The notes beneath the pieces are model-generated. The model was not told the origin of the DNA and did not search any database. It saw nothing but the letters and a program-made list of their open reading frames with translations. A stretch of 64,000 nt of DNA from Sweltsa coloradensis (lineage: Eukaryota > Arthropoda > Insecta > Plecoptera > Chloroperlidae): contig JAMZAV010003227.1 in the NCBI GenBank assembly GCA_024449915.1, forward strand, positions 122,984 through 186,983, given 5' to 3'. Both the position numbers and the translations under genes were made by a program. Position 1 is the first letter of the stretch; the number at the start of each line of letters is the position of its first letter. Below, piece after piece: positions 51,187-63,159 of the stretch.

Positions 51187-51631
51187 GGCTCGTTGGTCTT
51201 GTGTGGCTCGTTGGTCTTGTGGTAAGCCTATCTGCTTCCAATGCAGAAGGTCCGGGTTTCGATTCCCGCTCAAGTCAAAAGTTTTTTAACTTCTGATTTG
51301 GACTTAAGTCCATCAGTTCTTGTCTTAGGAGTTTGTAAACGGTGACTTTGGAGCCGTCCTAGCAACGAAGCACATAATAAATTCAGAGTTGTTCTGAATC
51401 GGCCTTGTTGATTCTGGCGTTGATTCGTGGGTGTTCGCACTGTCCATATCACTGATTGCTATATTCCCTATTAAAAATATCGACCCTTGGTTGGTTATCG
51501 CTCACTCGTCGATTGCGTTGGGACCTACAGGGTTGGCTTGGTCGCTTAGATTTAAAGTCCCCACTGAAAATCAGTTACATAACTGAGTGGGTAGACTCTA
51601 AATACAATTTATTTATTTATTTATTTATTTA
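51187..51631 (+). repeat. SINE-A full copy with duplicated 5' start
   Basis: The first 18 bases, GGCTCGTTGGTCTTGTGT-like, occur twice in tandem before the rest of the head. It ends in (TTTA)n. The anticodon arm CTGCTTCCAATGCAG pairs perfectly. Confidence 0.85.
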
Positions 51632-51829
51632 TAACTGCAACGAGATGAATTTAATGATAGTGATGAAATTCATTCCTTGAGAAGATAACACACTTACCTA
51701 TGAGAGATAAGATATCAGATTATTGTAATTTAAATTTTGAGAATGATTTGGTTGAATGTTATTGTTGCGAATAGATTCACGCGAGGCTGGGTAAGTAAAC
51801 AATTCTATTCTCGTATTTTCTCGTATTAA

Positions 51830-52247
51830 AAATCTGGAAAAAATCGTAAAAGTACGATTTCTTTGAGAAATATTTCTTCAATTGACTCTAAAATCATAAC
51901 ATATATAACTTTAGTGATTTTAAACGTTCCCATAAAGTTTCATCTAGATCGGAGTAGCCGTTTACTCGGTCGCGGACCAGATATCACGAAAAAATGTCAT
52001 TAAAAATCGGAAAAAATCGTAAGAGAACGATAATCATAAGAAAAATTTGATAGATTGTTCCCAAAATGTGCCAAGTCTAAATTTAGATTTTTAAGGTCAC
52101 CTCAAATTTTCATCATGATCGTATATGCCGTTTGACCGGTAGAGCGCGAACAAACAGACAAAAGTATAAACAAAACAAAATAAAAACACCCGGGCTAATT
52201 TTTTGGGGGGTTAGTGAAATTGAAGTCTTCGCTTCGCTCATACAAAA
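51830..52247 (-). mobile_element. Helitron-like element, 5' part only
   Basis: The right end GAAGTCTTCGCTTCGCTCAT and the CGTTTGACCGGTAGAGCGCG body match. The CTAG end is missing. Confidence 0.55.
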
Positions 52248-52312
52248 ATTACTTTCAATCAAAAATTACCTTCTTGAGACGGGCTTATGATTAAAACCCA
52301 TTCAAAAATATA

Positions 52313-53271
52313 CTAGGAAGCTTCGCGAACGCTTTTTTTAGTCGAGTTGATGGATGAGCTTTCTTGTAAGTTTTTAGTTTGCGTAGGACCACTTTGCCTT
52401 TGCAAGTGCATTGTGAATGCATTGTAGGTGATTGTTGACAAGTTTCTATTGTTACTTGTTAATTGTTATTATATAACTTAAAAAACTTTTATTAAAACCT
52501 TTATTTCTTTGGATTCTGGCTAACTTTTTCGACTTTTTCTTTCAAAAGATACTACATCACCATAACCTTAATGTCCATGTAAAATATGAACGTTGTAGCC
52601 CCACCCGTTTTGTCAGAATCGGCCAATATGTCACGAAAATATCGCACTAAAAAAAAAAAAAAAACGTAAAAGTACGATATTCATGAGAAATATTTCTTCG
52701 ATTGTACCCAAAAACGTGGCAAGTCTAATTTCAAAAATTTCGAATGTCCCCTCCAATTTTCATCAAAATCACATATGCCGTTTGCCCGGTAGAGCGCAAA
52801 CAAACAGCCAAAAATACAAAATAAAAATCACCCGAGCTAAAGTTTTTTGGGGGGTCAGTGAAATTGAAGTCCCCCTTCCCTTCACTCATCCAACAATCAA
52901 AGAACAAAAAATATCATGCTTTTCCGATTTTTAGTGCGATATTTTGGTGACATTTGGGCCGATTCTGACCAAACGGGTGGGGCGACAACGTTCATATTTT
53001 ACATGGACATTATTAAGGTAATGGTGATGTAGTACCTTTTGAAAAAAAAAGTTGGAAAAGCTAGCCAGAATCCATAGAAATAAAGGTTTTAATACAAGTT
53101 TTTTGATTTATATAATAACAATTAACAAGTAACAATAGAAAATTGACAACAATCACCTATACTGCGTTCAAAAAGCACTTGCAAAAGTAAAGAGATCCGA
53201 CGCAAACTAAAAACTTACAAAAAAACTCATCCATCAATGCGACTAGAAAAAGCGTTCGCGAAGCGCCCTAG
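52313..53271. mobile_element. Composite of two Helitron-like copies, CTAG at both ends
   Basis: 52313-52896 is a - copy (CTAGGAAGCTTCGCGAACGC to CTCATCCAA); 52897-53271 is the 3' part of a + copy ending AAGCGTTCGCGAAGCGCC and CTAG. The outer ends therefore form long inverted repeats. Variant subfamily with GAAGCTTCGCGAACG instead of GAAAACGCTTAAG. Confidence 0.65.
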
Positions 53272-53558
53272 TTATATGCATAAGTATAACTTTTGAGTTA
53301 ATCCGTCCGTAAGTTCATCTGTGAAAGTAAAAGTAGAAAAAGTGCTTTTTCATAGTATAATAATTATTAATCGATTGTATTTAAAAAAACGGGACAGATA
53401 AAAAGCTTATAGATTTCAAATTATACCCAAAAATGTCGTCAAGATAGGAACAGCCGTTTGGCCGGAATTGTATTTATTTATTTTGGTTTCTTTAAAGGTG
53501 TGATTACTTACATCTTTTATACAGGTCATGTTATATAAATCCCTCCTACTTGATTTAT

Positions 53559-53991
53559 ACGAGAGTTTCAGATGACGTCACACCGACTGTCATGGCCGAC
53601 TGGTGGGCAAGAATCACATTGGCGCCATCTGAACACATGTTACAAGGGTGAAATTTATTGAAGATCTCTCAAAGCTGCATAACATTAAAGAGCTCAAACC
53701 AACCGTCGAAAGTGGCCAGCTGGCAAAGCCCACTTGCTTTTACAAGGCCCCAGTTTTTAATTGTTTTTGAAAAACAACAGCTTCAAATTCAATTGTTTCC
53801 TTGATAAACGTTAATAATAGATAAGAATACATATTCGATTGGTTTAAACTGCCAAATGTATGCAGCTTAGAGGAATCTTTAATAAAATTCGCCCTTTTAA
53901 CATGTGTTTAGATGGCGCCCAAGCCATGTTTGCCCACCAGTCGGCCATGACAGTGGGTGTGACGTCATCTGAGACTCTCGTCTTGGTGTCT
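53559..53991. mobile_element. Foldback element FB-3
   Basis: ACGAGAGTTTCAGATGACGT CACAC at the left is inverted at GTGTGACGTCATCTGAGACT CTCGT on the right. Arms about 105 bp include CATGGCCGACTGGTGGGCAA; spacer about 210 bp. No ORF. Confidence 0.75.
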
Positions 53992-54354
53992 GGCCTGCGC
54001 TCGATACGCTCGTCCAAAACTGATTATCTTCATGTGATAAATCTTTTATCTTGATAAAACCATGTTTCCGGATAGGAAGTTAGTCTACGACCGAATGATT
54101 TCCAGTTTTTGTTTTTCCTGTTTGATGCATCCGTCGAACTAGTTATATAATCCCAGTTTAGAATAGAAATTCTTGTTCGAAAAAGCTGGTAAAGCAAAAA
54201 ACAATGGAACAAAATTGATTCACCAGTGCATGTTCACAGATTAGTAAGTGATAAGAATAAAATTCCTACTGTATTGTTGGATGACCGTGTAGATTGTGTA
54301 TCTTTCGGGGACAGGAACAAATCTAAATCAGATCTATATCTCATGTGACGAGTC

Positions 54355-54388
54355 TTTAAAAGCAAGGAAATTGACAACATGTGTCAGT
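54355..54388 (+). promoter_or_regulatory. Core promoter of gene 3 (TTTAAA + TCAGT)
   Basis: TTTAAA at 54355-54360, initiator TCAGT at 54384-54388 (A at 54386, 31 nt on), and the ATG exactly 34 nt after the A. Same geometry as genes 1 and 2. Confidence 0.65.
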
Positions 54389-54419
54389 ATTAGAGCCGTT
54401 GTACGTGCAAAATACTACA

Positions 54420-57400
54420 ATGACGTCCACGCGAGTTTTAGCTGTCGTTGTCATTCTTATGGTAAGATTTTTTTACATTTATTTTTCTTTATGTTCATTT
54501 AGTTCGACTTCCACTTAGACTGAATACAGTGATTTAGATATTCAAAGCAAGTTTCTGCCTTTTAACTTTAATGGTTTCCTTTACCAGACAGAATAACGTA
54601 TAACAATACAGAATTAGTTTAAATTTGATGAAAAACATACGAAATAGTTAGTTGATGTATGCTTTGACTGTAAATGCTTCTTAAAAATTATAATATCCCG
54701 TTCAAAACAAAAAGCACTTGTCACATAATTTCGAACCTTTCAGTTTGAATCTTTTACAGAATTTTACAAAAAATCATAGTATCATACAATGGTCTTATTC
54801 ATCGTCATTATTTCCGTTTCCTGCTCCCGGCAGGGCCAGCTTGGGGTTTGCAAATAAATTTGTCCACTTCTCTCTATCCTCCCACAATCGTATATCTTCC
54901 ACATCTTCCCAGCTCTCTCCTCTCTCCTCTTGCCTCTTAGTCCCCTGCAACTGTGGTATCCTTCCATCTCTTCCTTGGCCCCCGTCTTCTTCTTCCTACT
55001 GTCATCCTCTCTTCCATTAGTTTCACATGTCCATACCATCTCAACCGCGCCTCCCCATCCAGTCACTTCACTTCTCTACACCAAGCATTTCTCTAATGTC
55101 CACGTTTCTTATTATAATCCTTGTCAGGAATCTCATCTCTGCCGCCTGCATCTGACTCTCCTCTCGATCTCTTATAGTGTCATTTCACACTGAATATGTA
55201 TTTTAATTTTCCTATCCAGCACAAACCATAGTCGAAAGCAAAATATATAACATCTAATAAAAGGCATGAAGAAAAAATCAATTCCAAAGGATTAAAAGAA
55301 TTCGGATCCATATCAGTTTCTTTGATATTGATTACCGTAACGTCAATTATAAATTCAATAATAAAACTGGTTTAGAAAGAAGGATAATTATCTAACTAAA
55401 AACAAGGAAGCTTCGCAAACGTTTTTTTAGTCGCGTTGATGGATGAGCTTTTTTGTAAGTTTTTAGTTTGCGTGGGACCACTTTTTCTTTGCAAGTGCTT
55501 TTTGAATGCATTGTAGGTGATTGTGGTCAAGTTTCTATTGTTACTTGTTAATTGTTATTATAAACAAAAAACAACTCATATTAAAACCTTTATTCTATGA
55601 ATTCTGGCTAACTTTTTCAACTTTTTCTTTCAAAAAGCAATACATTATCCATACCTTAATGTCCATCTAAAATATGAACGTTGTAGCCCCACCCGTTTGG
55701 TCAGAATCGGCCCAAATGTCACGAAAATATCGCACTAAGAATCGAAAAAAGATCGTAAAAGTACGATATTCAAGAGAAATATTTCTTCGATTGTACCCAA
55801 AAACGTGGCAGGTCTAAGTTCAGAGATTTTCGAAGGTCCCCTCCAATTTTCATCAAGATCGCATATGCCGTTTGCCCGATAGAGTGAACAGACAAAAATA
55901 CAAACAAACAAAAAACAAACAAAAAAATTCACCCGAGCTAAATTTTTTGGGGGGTCAGTGAAATTGAAGTCTTCGCTTCGCTCATCCAATAAACCGTATT
56001 TGAATAATGTATTGTTTAACAGCTAGTAATGCACAATAATAAAATATCTATGATAATTGGATGAGCGAAGCGAAGACTTCAATTTCACTGACCCCCCAAA
56101 AAATTTAGCTCGGGTGTTTTTTTTTTTTTTTCTGTTTGTCTGTTTGTTAGCTAATTACCAGGCAAACGGCATATCCGATCTTGATGACAATTGGAGGGGA
56201 CCTTCGAAATCTCTGAACTTAGAGGTGTATTGTTTTTGGGTACAATCTAAGATATATTTCTCATGAATATCGTACTTTAACGATTTATTTTTTATTTTTT
56301 GTTTGATAATTTCGTGCCATTTGGGCCAATTCTGACCAAACAAGTTGGGCTACAACGTTCATATTATACATGGACATTAAGGTTATGGTGATGTAGTACC
56401 TTTTGAAAGAAAAAGTTGAAAAAGTTAGCCAGAATCTATAGAAATAAAGCTTTTAATATAAGTTTTTTGATTTTTTGTGCGATATTTTCGTGCCATTTGG
56501 GCCAATTCTGACCAAACGTGTGGGGCTACAACGTTCACATTATACATGGACATTAAGGTTATGGTGATGTAGCACCTTTTGAAAGAAACAGTTGAAAAAG
56601 TTAGCCAGAATCCATAGAAATAGAGCTTTTAATATAAGTTTTTACGGTAAATAATACCAATTGACAAGTAACAATAGAAACTTGACAACAATCACACCCA
56701 CAATGCGTAGGCAGCAAAACAAAGCACTTGCAAAAGTAAAGATATCCCACGCAAACTAAAAACTTTAAAAAGCTCATCCATCAACGCGGCGGGACTTAAG
56801 CGTTTTCCTAGTACGTAAAACGTAACACGATATAACGTAAAACTTTGTATAACAGTTCAATAGGATAGACGTTAAATCGTTTTATCATCTAGGGCGACGG
56901 TCGTTCGCCCGCAGCCAAGCGCACGCGACTGCTAGAAGGCGATGACTAACTCGACCCTGTTTACTCCTACCCGAGTTGGGGGGTTTTCAGCTATCTGCAC
57001 ACGCCGTCCCGAAAGATTTACAATCTTGAAACTCGGTATATGACCTGATATGTGGTCCATGACATACCAAAAAAAAAATCAGCCCGATCCGATAACCCGT
57101 TCTGTGTTAAAAAAAGTGCGTAAATATCGACGATAATCGTCCGGCTGATTGGTTGGTTGGTTGGTTGGTTGGGAGGGGGGGGGGGGGAGGGGGGTAGTGG
57201 ATTCTGCCAGAGGAATAAGAGCCTACAGAGAAAACGGTACATCTTAGAACTATGAAACTTGGACCACACATAGAATGACCTCAGACTCACAAACTTCCGC
57301 CGAGAGACAAGCAATATTTCACCCCCAACACCCCCTAAATCATCCCCTAAAACTAAATAATTCATAGCTCTAACCCAAAATTGAATTTTAGTCAAGTTAG

Positions 57401-60332
57401 TTATTAAAATTATGTTCTTATGTGTTTTAACCCAATCGGTCTATTCTCATTATATAAATCACATTTTGTCAACCCCCATCCCTAATAGTTTATATTATTT
57501 TTACCTTGATTTCCAGCATTCACCACGAAGGCACCTAATGAGTTATCATCATGAAATTTGACATGATGGTACATAATAATATGAAAAATAATCCGCCGAG
57601 AGGCAATTAAGCGATATTCCACCCCCAACACCCCCTAAAACTGGAATAATTTATAGCTCTAATCTAAAATTGATGTTTTATTCAAATTAGTTATTAAAAT
57701 TATGTTTTAATGTGTTTTAACCCAATCGGTTTATTCTCATTTCCTAAACCACATTTTTTCAACCCCCATCCCTTATAGTTTATATTATTTTAACCTTGAT
57801 TTCCAGCATTCACCATAAAGGCACCTAATGAGTTATCAGCATGAAATTTGGCATGATGGTACATACTAATATGAAAAATCATTCGCCGAGAGGCAAGCGA
57901 TATTCCACCCCAACACCCCCTAAATCATCCCCTAAAATTGGAATAATTGATAACTCTAAACCAAAATTGAATTTTTATTAAAGTTATTAAATTATGTTTT
58001 AATGTGCTTTAACCCAATCGGCCTATTCTCATTTCCTTTATCACATTTTTTCAACCCCCATCCCTAATAGTTTAATTATTTTTACCTTGATTTCCAGCAT
58101 TCACCATGAAGGCACCTAATGAGTTATCAGCATGAAATTTGGCATGATGCTAACATACTAATATGAAAAATCGATATTCCACCCCCCACACCCCCTAAAT
58201 AATCCCCTAAAATTGGAATAATTCATAGCTCTAACCTAAAATTGAATTTTTATTTAAATTAGTTACTAAAATTATGTTTTAATGTGTTTTAACCCAATCG
58301 GCATATTTTCATTATATAAACCACATTTTGTCAACCCCCATCACTAATAGTTTATATTATTTTTATCTTGATTTCCAGCATTCACCACGAAGGCACCTAA
58401 TGAGTTATAATCATGAAATTTGTCATTTTGGTACATAATAATATGAAAAATAATCCGCCGAGAGGCAAGCGATATTCCACCCTCAACACCCCCTTAAATT
58501 GGAATAATTCATAGCTCTAATCTAAAATTGATGTTTTATTCAAATAAGGTGGTTATTAAAATCATGTTTTAATGTGTTTTAACCCAATCGGCCTATTCTC
58601 ATTTCCTAAACCACATTTTTTTCAACCCCCATCCCTTATAGTTTATATTATTTTTACCTTAATTTCCAGCATTCACCATGAAAGCACCTAATGAGTTATC
58701 AGCATGGAATTTGGCATGATGTTACTTACTAATATGAAAAATAATTCGTCGCGATGCAGCGATATTCCACCCCCAACATCCCCTAAATCAACCCCTAAAA
58801 TTAGAATTATTCAAAGCTCTAACCCAAAATTGTATTTTTATTCAAATTAGTTAATTATGTTCTAATGTGTTTTTAACCCAATAAGCCTATTCTCATTTCT
58901 TAAACAACACTTTTTCAACCCCCATCCCTAAGAGTTTATATTATTTTTACCTTGATTTCCAGCATTCACCATAAAGGTACCGAATGAGTTATCAGAATGA
59001 AATTTGGCATGGTGGTACAAAAAATATTGAAACATAATAATCCGCCAGGAGACAAGCGACATTTCACCCCCACTGTTCCCTACCACTCTTTACTTTGGGA
59101 AAAACGTTATGTTGTATTTATTACAATTTTTAATATATTAATTGCTGATTAAAATTATGCGTCAATGTGTTATAGTCCGGTCAACAAATCATTCACACAA
59201 AAACCCAAGACGACATTAACCATATTAAATTTAATAAAAACATTGAATATTGCCAACTAGGCCTACAGATTGTAAACAAAAAAAAAAGATGATAGCTTTT
59301 GTTTCTAGACAATCTGTTTTAAAGGCACTGTATCCACCTTTACACGTATTTCACATATTTTAAGCCTTGACATGAAACAAACAACAAAAAGATGTGATAT
59401 CCCCCCAAAATACAAAATTTGTAAAAAAAAACGGCAGCCAAGCTCTCCTTCCAAAGTCTTCAGCTGTGAATGCTGTGAGATATAGAAGTTGAGCCAAGCA
59501 TTTCATTCTTTCTCCCTAGTTTCGCATTGAAAAGAAGTAAGATCATTTCGCCTGTTGACGAGCGCCAAGCCAACCATTTTCGTGGTAAAAAAAGTAAAAA
59601 TTTTAAACTCAAAATCATAAAAAAAATTCTTGGCCATTGAAATTTTTTTTATGATTTTGAGTTGAAAATTTAAACTTTTTTACCACGAAAATGGTTGGCT
59701 TGGCGCTCGTCAACAGGCGAAATGATCTTCCTTCTTTTCAATGCGAAACTAGGGAGAAAGAATGAAATGCTTGGCTCAACTTCTATATCTCACAGCATTC
59801 ACAGCTGAAGACTTTGGAAGGAGACCTTGGCTGCCATTTTTTTTTTTACAAATTTTTGTATTTTGGGGGTCAATACTACAAAAAGAGGATAGAATAATTC
59901 CGTCTATTTTAATACGATTATTCCTGAATTAAATGCATCAAATTATCCCAATTATAAAAGTATTGAAATATTAAGAATGAAAATTACGTGTAAGAAAAAA
60001 AGAATTCGAGTAAAGAGAGATAAAGGAATAAAGAACAGTAAAAGAGACCATAATAAAGAACAAAAAAAATGTTACGATACCATCTCAAAAGAATGTCAGT
60101 TTGGCCAAACATCTCGAGAAAAACTCAAAATGTCATTGAAGAAAAATTGGAAAGTTGCTTCTTTGTTATTTCTGTTTGAATTGTTTGTTGTTGTATAGTA
60201 GTGAGTTTAGCTCCGTGTTTCTGATTGTTGTGTTTGTTACAGGTGCTATGTCTCGAAGCCGTGCTTGGAGCTGCCCTTGGACTGAGCTCCTACCAGCCAG
60301 GCGGATCACGTGGTGTCAAGGCTTCGATGCAG
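54420..60332 (+). CDS. Gene 3 (partial): exons 1-2 of a third paralog, continuing beyond the window
   Basis: Exon 1 (54420-54461) encodes MTSTRVLAVVVILM and ends ATG|GTAAGA. Exon 2 (60243-60332), after GTTACAG, encodes VLCLEAVLGAALGLSSYQPG followed by GSRGVKASMQ and ends CAG|GTGAGT; both are phase 0. Joined, they make a long hydrophobic signal peptide and a short linker ending in Gln, as in genes 1 and 2. Sequence identity is low, so the assignment rests on promoter spacing, the ATG|GTAAG exon end, phases and the Q-terminal exon 2. No exon 3 is seen before 64000. Intron 1 is 5.8 kb. Confidence 0.6.
54800..55180 (-). pseudogene. Non-LTR retrotransposon C-terminal fragment
   Basis: On the - strand, GEARLRWYGHVKLMEERMTV then GRRRRGPRKRWKD is the characteristic tail of a non-LTR polyprotein. 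It lies in gene 3 intron 1 and has stops on both sides. Confidence 0.65.
55403..55989 (-). mobile_element. Helitron-like element, variant subfamily
   Basis: Left end CAAGGAAGCTTCGCAAACGT (CTAGG changed to CAAGG) and right end CTTCGCTTCGCTCATCCAA. Pairs head-to-head with the next copy at 56057. Confidence 0.7.
56057..56811 (+). mobile_element. Helitron-like element, intact ends
   Basis: TTGGATGAGCGAAGCGAAGA start, CAACGCGGCGGGACTTAAGC then GTTTTCC and CTAG end; A on the left and T on the right. Two near-repeats of the GGGCCAATTCTGACCAAAC unit. Confidence 0.78.
57293..59185. repeat. Satellite-like tandem array, about 290-bp units, six and a half copies
   Basis: Units begin near 57297, 57593, 57882, 58165, 58455, 58746 and 59041 (spacings 283-296). 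Each has CCGCCGAGAGGCAAGCGATA, CACCCCCAACACCCCCTAAA, TGTGTTTTAACCCAATCGG and TTTCCAGCATTCACCA. The array is in gene 3 intron 1. CTTGATTTCCAG recurs in every unit and looks like a splice acceptor. Confidence 0.92.
59402..59869. mobile_element. Near-perfect 468-bp palindrome (foldback element FB-4)
   Basis: Arms of about 225 bp: CCCCCAAAATACAAAATTTG to its complement at the right; inside, CATTTCGCCTGTTGACGAGC and the complement. The spacer is about 20 bp. Few mismatches (for example GCAGCCAAGCTCTC versus GAGACCTTGGCTGC). Non-coding. Confidence 0.85.
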
Positions 60333-60474
60333 GTGAGTAAGAGTTGAACCAGTGACCGGGATGATTATTTTTAGTCATTTAGAATTTAAAAGGATAATTG
60401 TCCTCAAGGTAGTACATATCCTATAAATGCTGTTCCTATAACTTAAATTTTTTTTTTTTTTTACACAATTATTT

Positions 60475-60759
60475 GTGGCTCCTTGGTCTTTTGGTTAGCA
60501 TCTCTGCTTCCAATGCAGAAGGTCTTGGGTTCGATTCCCGCTAAAGTGTGAAGTTTTTTAACTTATGATTTGGACTTAAGCTCATCAGTTCTGAATGTAT
60601 ATGTCTTGTTGTATTAGGAATTTGTAAACGGTGACTTTGGAGCCGTCCTAGCAACGAGGCACATAATAAATTTTAAAAAATCTGAATCGGCCTTGTTGAT
60701 TCGGGCGTTAATCCGCTGGTGTTCGCACTGTCCATACCACTGATTGCTATATTTCCTAT
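60475..60759 (+). repeat. SINE-A 5' part, interrupted
   Basis: Head GGCTCCTTGGTCTTTTGGTT to GATTGCTATATTTCCTAT. The expected continuation (AAAAATATCGATCTTTGG) is found only at about 61810, after a 1-kb interruption. Confidence 0.75.
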
Positions 60760-61170
60760 CCCACACATAACAAAAACTTGTAAAAGTACAGCCAAACCTT
60801 ATACACTCAAAAGAAATGAGATCTTAAAAAAATGGCCAAGCTCATCTACCCTTCCACATTTGCGCATTTTTAATTCATAAACGTACAGTGTCCCGTAACA
60901 GCATCCCTGAAAAGCTTGGCAAAATATAATTTGCAACTATTAATTTAAACGTAACAGTTCATCCAAATTCTTATTTCTAATTAATCGTAATGGTCATGCA
61001 AATTCTATTTTGCCAAGCTTGTTACGTTGTTGTTACGGGACACTGTACGTTTAAGAATTAAGAATGCGCAAATGTGGAAGGGTAGATGAGCTTAGCCATT
61101 TTTTTAGATCTCATTTCTTTTGAGTGTGTAAGGTTTGGCTGTATTTTTACAAGTTTTTGTTATGTGTGGG
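60760..61170. mobile_element. 411-bp foldback MITE inserted in SINE-A
   Basis: CCCACACATAACAAAAACTT is exactly inverted at its end. Arms about 190 bp, including GTACAGTGTCCCGTAACA and its complement; spacer about 50 bp. No clear target duplication beyond AT. Confidence 0.75.
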
Positions 61171-61802
61171 ATCTCATTTCTTTTTCAAGTTCCACTGCAA
61201 AATTATTTGTTAAAATATAATAATTTTATCAAAGTCAATTTAATTGTTGTGGTATAACCAATTAACAATAGAATGTAAAATATCTAGTGGTCCAAAGACT
61301 TGCTTTTTGTAAACAATGTAGGCGAACATTGTCAAGTAACTATAGTAACTTATTGATTGTATGCCTGTATAAGGCTTATAACCATTATTTGGAAGCCTTC
61401 CAGCAAACTTTTTCTTTAAAATATATTATATCACTATAACCTTAATGTACATGTAAAATATGAGCTTTGCTACCCCACCCGTTTGGTCAGAATCGCTGGT
61501 CGATTAAAACTGACTAATTAGACAGTAGTAGTAGTAGCAGTAGTAGTATTTTAGCTAACATCCTTAAAGTGATTTTCAGAATGTTTCAAGCCATTTTTTC
61601 ACCAAGAAGGAATGCTCGTATCCAACCAAATTTGACATGTGTTGTCAGGTACTCAAATCCCCTCGATTTTGATAGTTTTCAAGTTCACATCACGTTTCAT
61701 AACGGCTGGGTGACATCTCGAAATCACCCCAACTCTGCTTGCTGTATAACGTGCCTTAGTGTATAGCGCACCGTGGCTTGGCTGCGGCGCCCTTACGGGT
61801 AC

Positions 61803-62005
61803 CTAGATTAAAAAATCGATCTTTGGTTGGTTATAGCTCACTCGTCGATTGCGACGGGGTCTACAGGGTTGGCTTGGTCGCTTTGGTTTATTGTCTCCCA
61901 CTGAAAATCGGTTATATGACTGAGTAGGTAGACTTAATACGAATTTTATTTATTTATTTATTTATTTTTTATTTATTTATTTATTTTATTTATTTATTTA
62001 TTCAT

Positions 62006-62041
<36 letters not shown>
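61803..62041 (+). repeat. SINE-A 3' part with long (TTTA)n tail
   Basis: TCGATCTTTGGTTGGTTATA to CTGAAAATCGGTTATATGAC, then about 95 bp of (TTTA)n. Probably the second half of the SINE at 60475. Confidence 0.75.
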
Positions 62042-62136
62042 GTTAATAACCCAATACAAAGTCTCGATCAATAATATGAGTCCATGGCCAGTGGTTGATA
62101 TATTTGTGTGAAGATAAGGCGGAAGGCCAGAGAAGA

Positions 62137-62335
62137 AGAAAAGTCAAACTCGCAAACTTCAGCTAGTAGCTAGGGAAGTATATGGCACCCCGAGCTCTGG
62201 CAGTCGTCGTTGGGAAACCTATCCCCAACCGACGACGACACACGAACAATGACAAAGACAATAACGACCACGTCGTGAGAATCTTTCTCTCCCTGCATGT
62301 GGCTGGTTCTGACCAGCATGGGCCTTTCCTCGGTA
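62137..62335 (+). repeat. FB-2 single-arm copy
   Basis: CTCTGGCAGTCGTCGTTGGG, CAATGACAAAGACAATAACG and GGTTCTGACCAGCATGGGC match one arm of 29836-30565. Confidence 0.65.
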
Positions 62336-62344
62336 CACCCTAAA

Positions 62345-62530
62345 GTGTAGGCTCAAGCGTAAAGCGCGAAACTCTGATTCGCGATGTTACGGGTTCGAAT
62401 CCTGCCACCGGCAATCCAGACTAAAAGTTTTTTCGAGGTTTTCTTTGAAAGTTAATGCGAATGCAAATAATTGAGTCACCACACCCTCGGCCCTCGACAT
62501 TCCCTTCGCTATTGTCCAAAATCCAAAATA
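62345..62530 (+). repeat. SINE-B copy
   Basis: tRNA-like head GTGTAGGCTCAAGCGTAAAG with B box GGGTTCGAATCCTG, then GGCAATCCAGACTAAAAG and TTTTTCGAGGTTTTC. Confidence 0.65.
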
Positions 62531-63159
62531 CCTAATAAAATACCTGGGGGTCTATTTTATTTACTAAAAGTGACAGCGACAGGCGACAATATTCGACCTC
62601 AACGACACCTTTAGTGAGAGGAGCAAGTGAGAACTGCCACCTCCAATTTTCATCTTACCAAATTAAATAGTAATTACTTACATTTGCTGTATTTAGTTGT
62701 TTGGCAGACGGCATTAAAAATGTTAGTCTTATTGTTATCAATACACAGCTTGTAATATAAGTTTGTATAGCTTCTCACTGAAGTCATCACTCTCACTCTC
62801 TCTGTCGCTGTCACTTAGTAAATAGACACCCTTGGCACTGATTAGAGTTTTGAACCGGAGGACGAAAAAAATCGTACATCAAACGTTATTTCAGAAAATT
62901 ATTTTCCCTTATGCTCAAAGCATAGACAAAGGTGTGTTGAAAAAAAAATCAAAGCCTAAAATTAAGTATTGCACCTAGAACTGTTGTTTTCTTATTGACC
63001 AAAATTGTGCATATAAAGGCCAAAATGGAGCTTTTGTCCCGTCCAAAAAAAAGCTATTTTTTCTTCTTTTTTACTAAAGTTCATCTTTCATCCAACCAAC
63101 TTAAAGCCATTTTCCTTTGACTTTCAAAATATCGGTAAGAGTGCTCTGGAATAGCCTTA

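Noticed and set aside
54718..55193. Pyrimidine-rich + strand frames as a gene
   Set aside because: The - strand reads as a non-LTR tail; the + frames are its complement.
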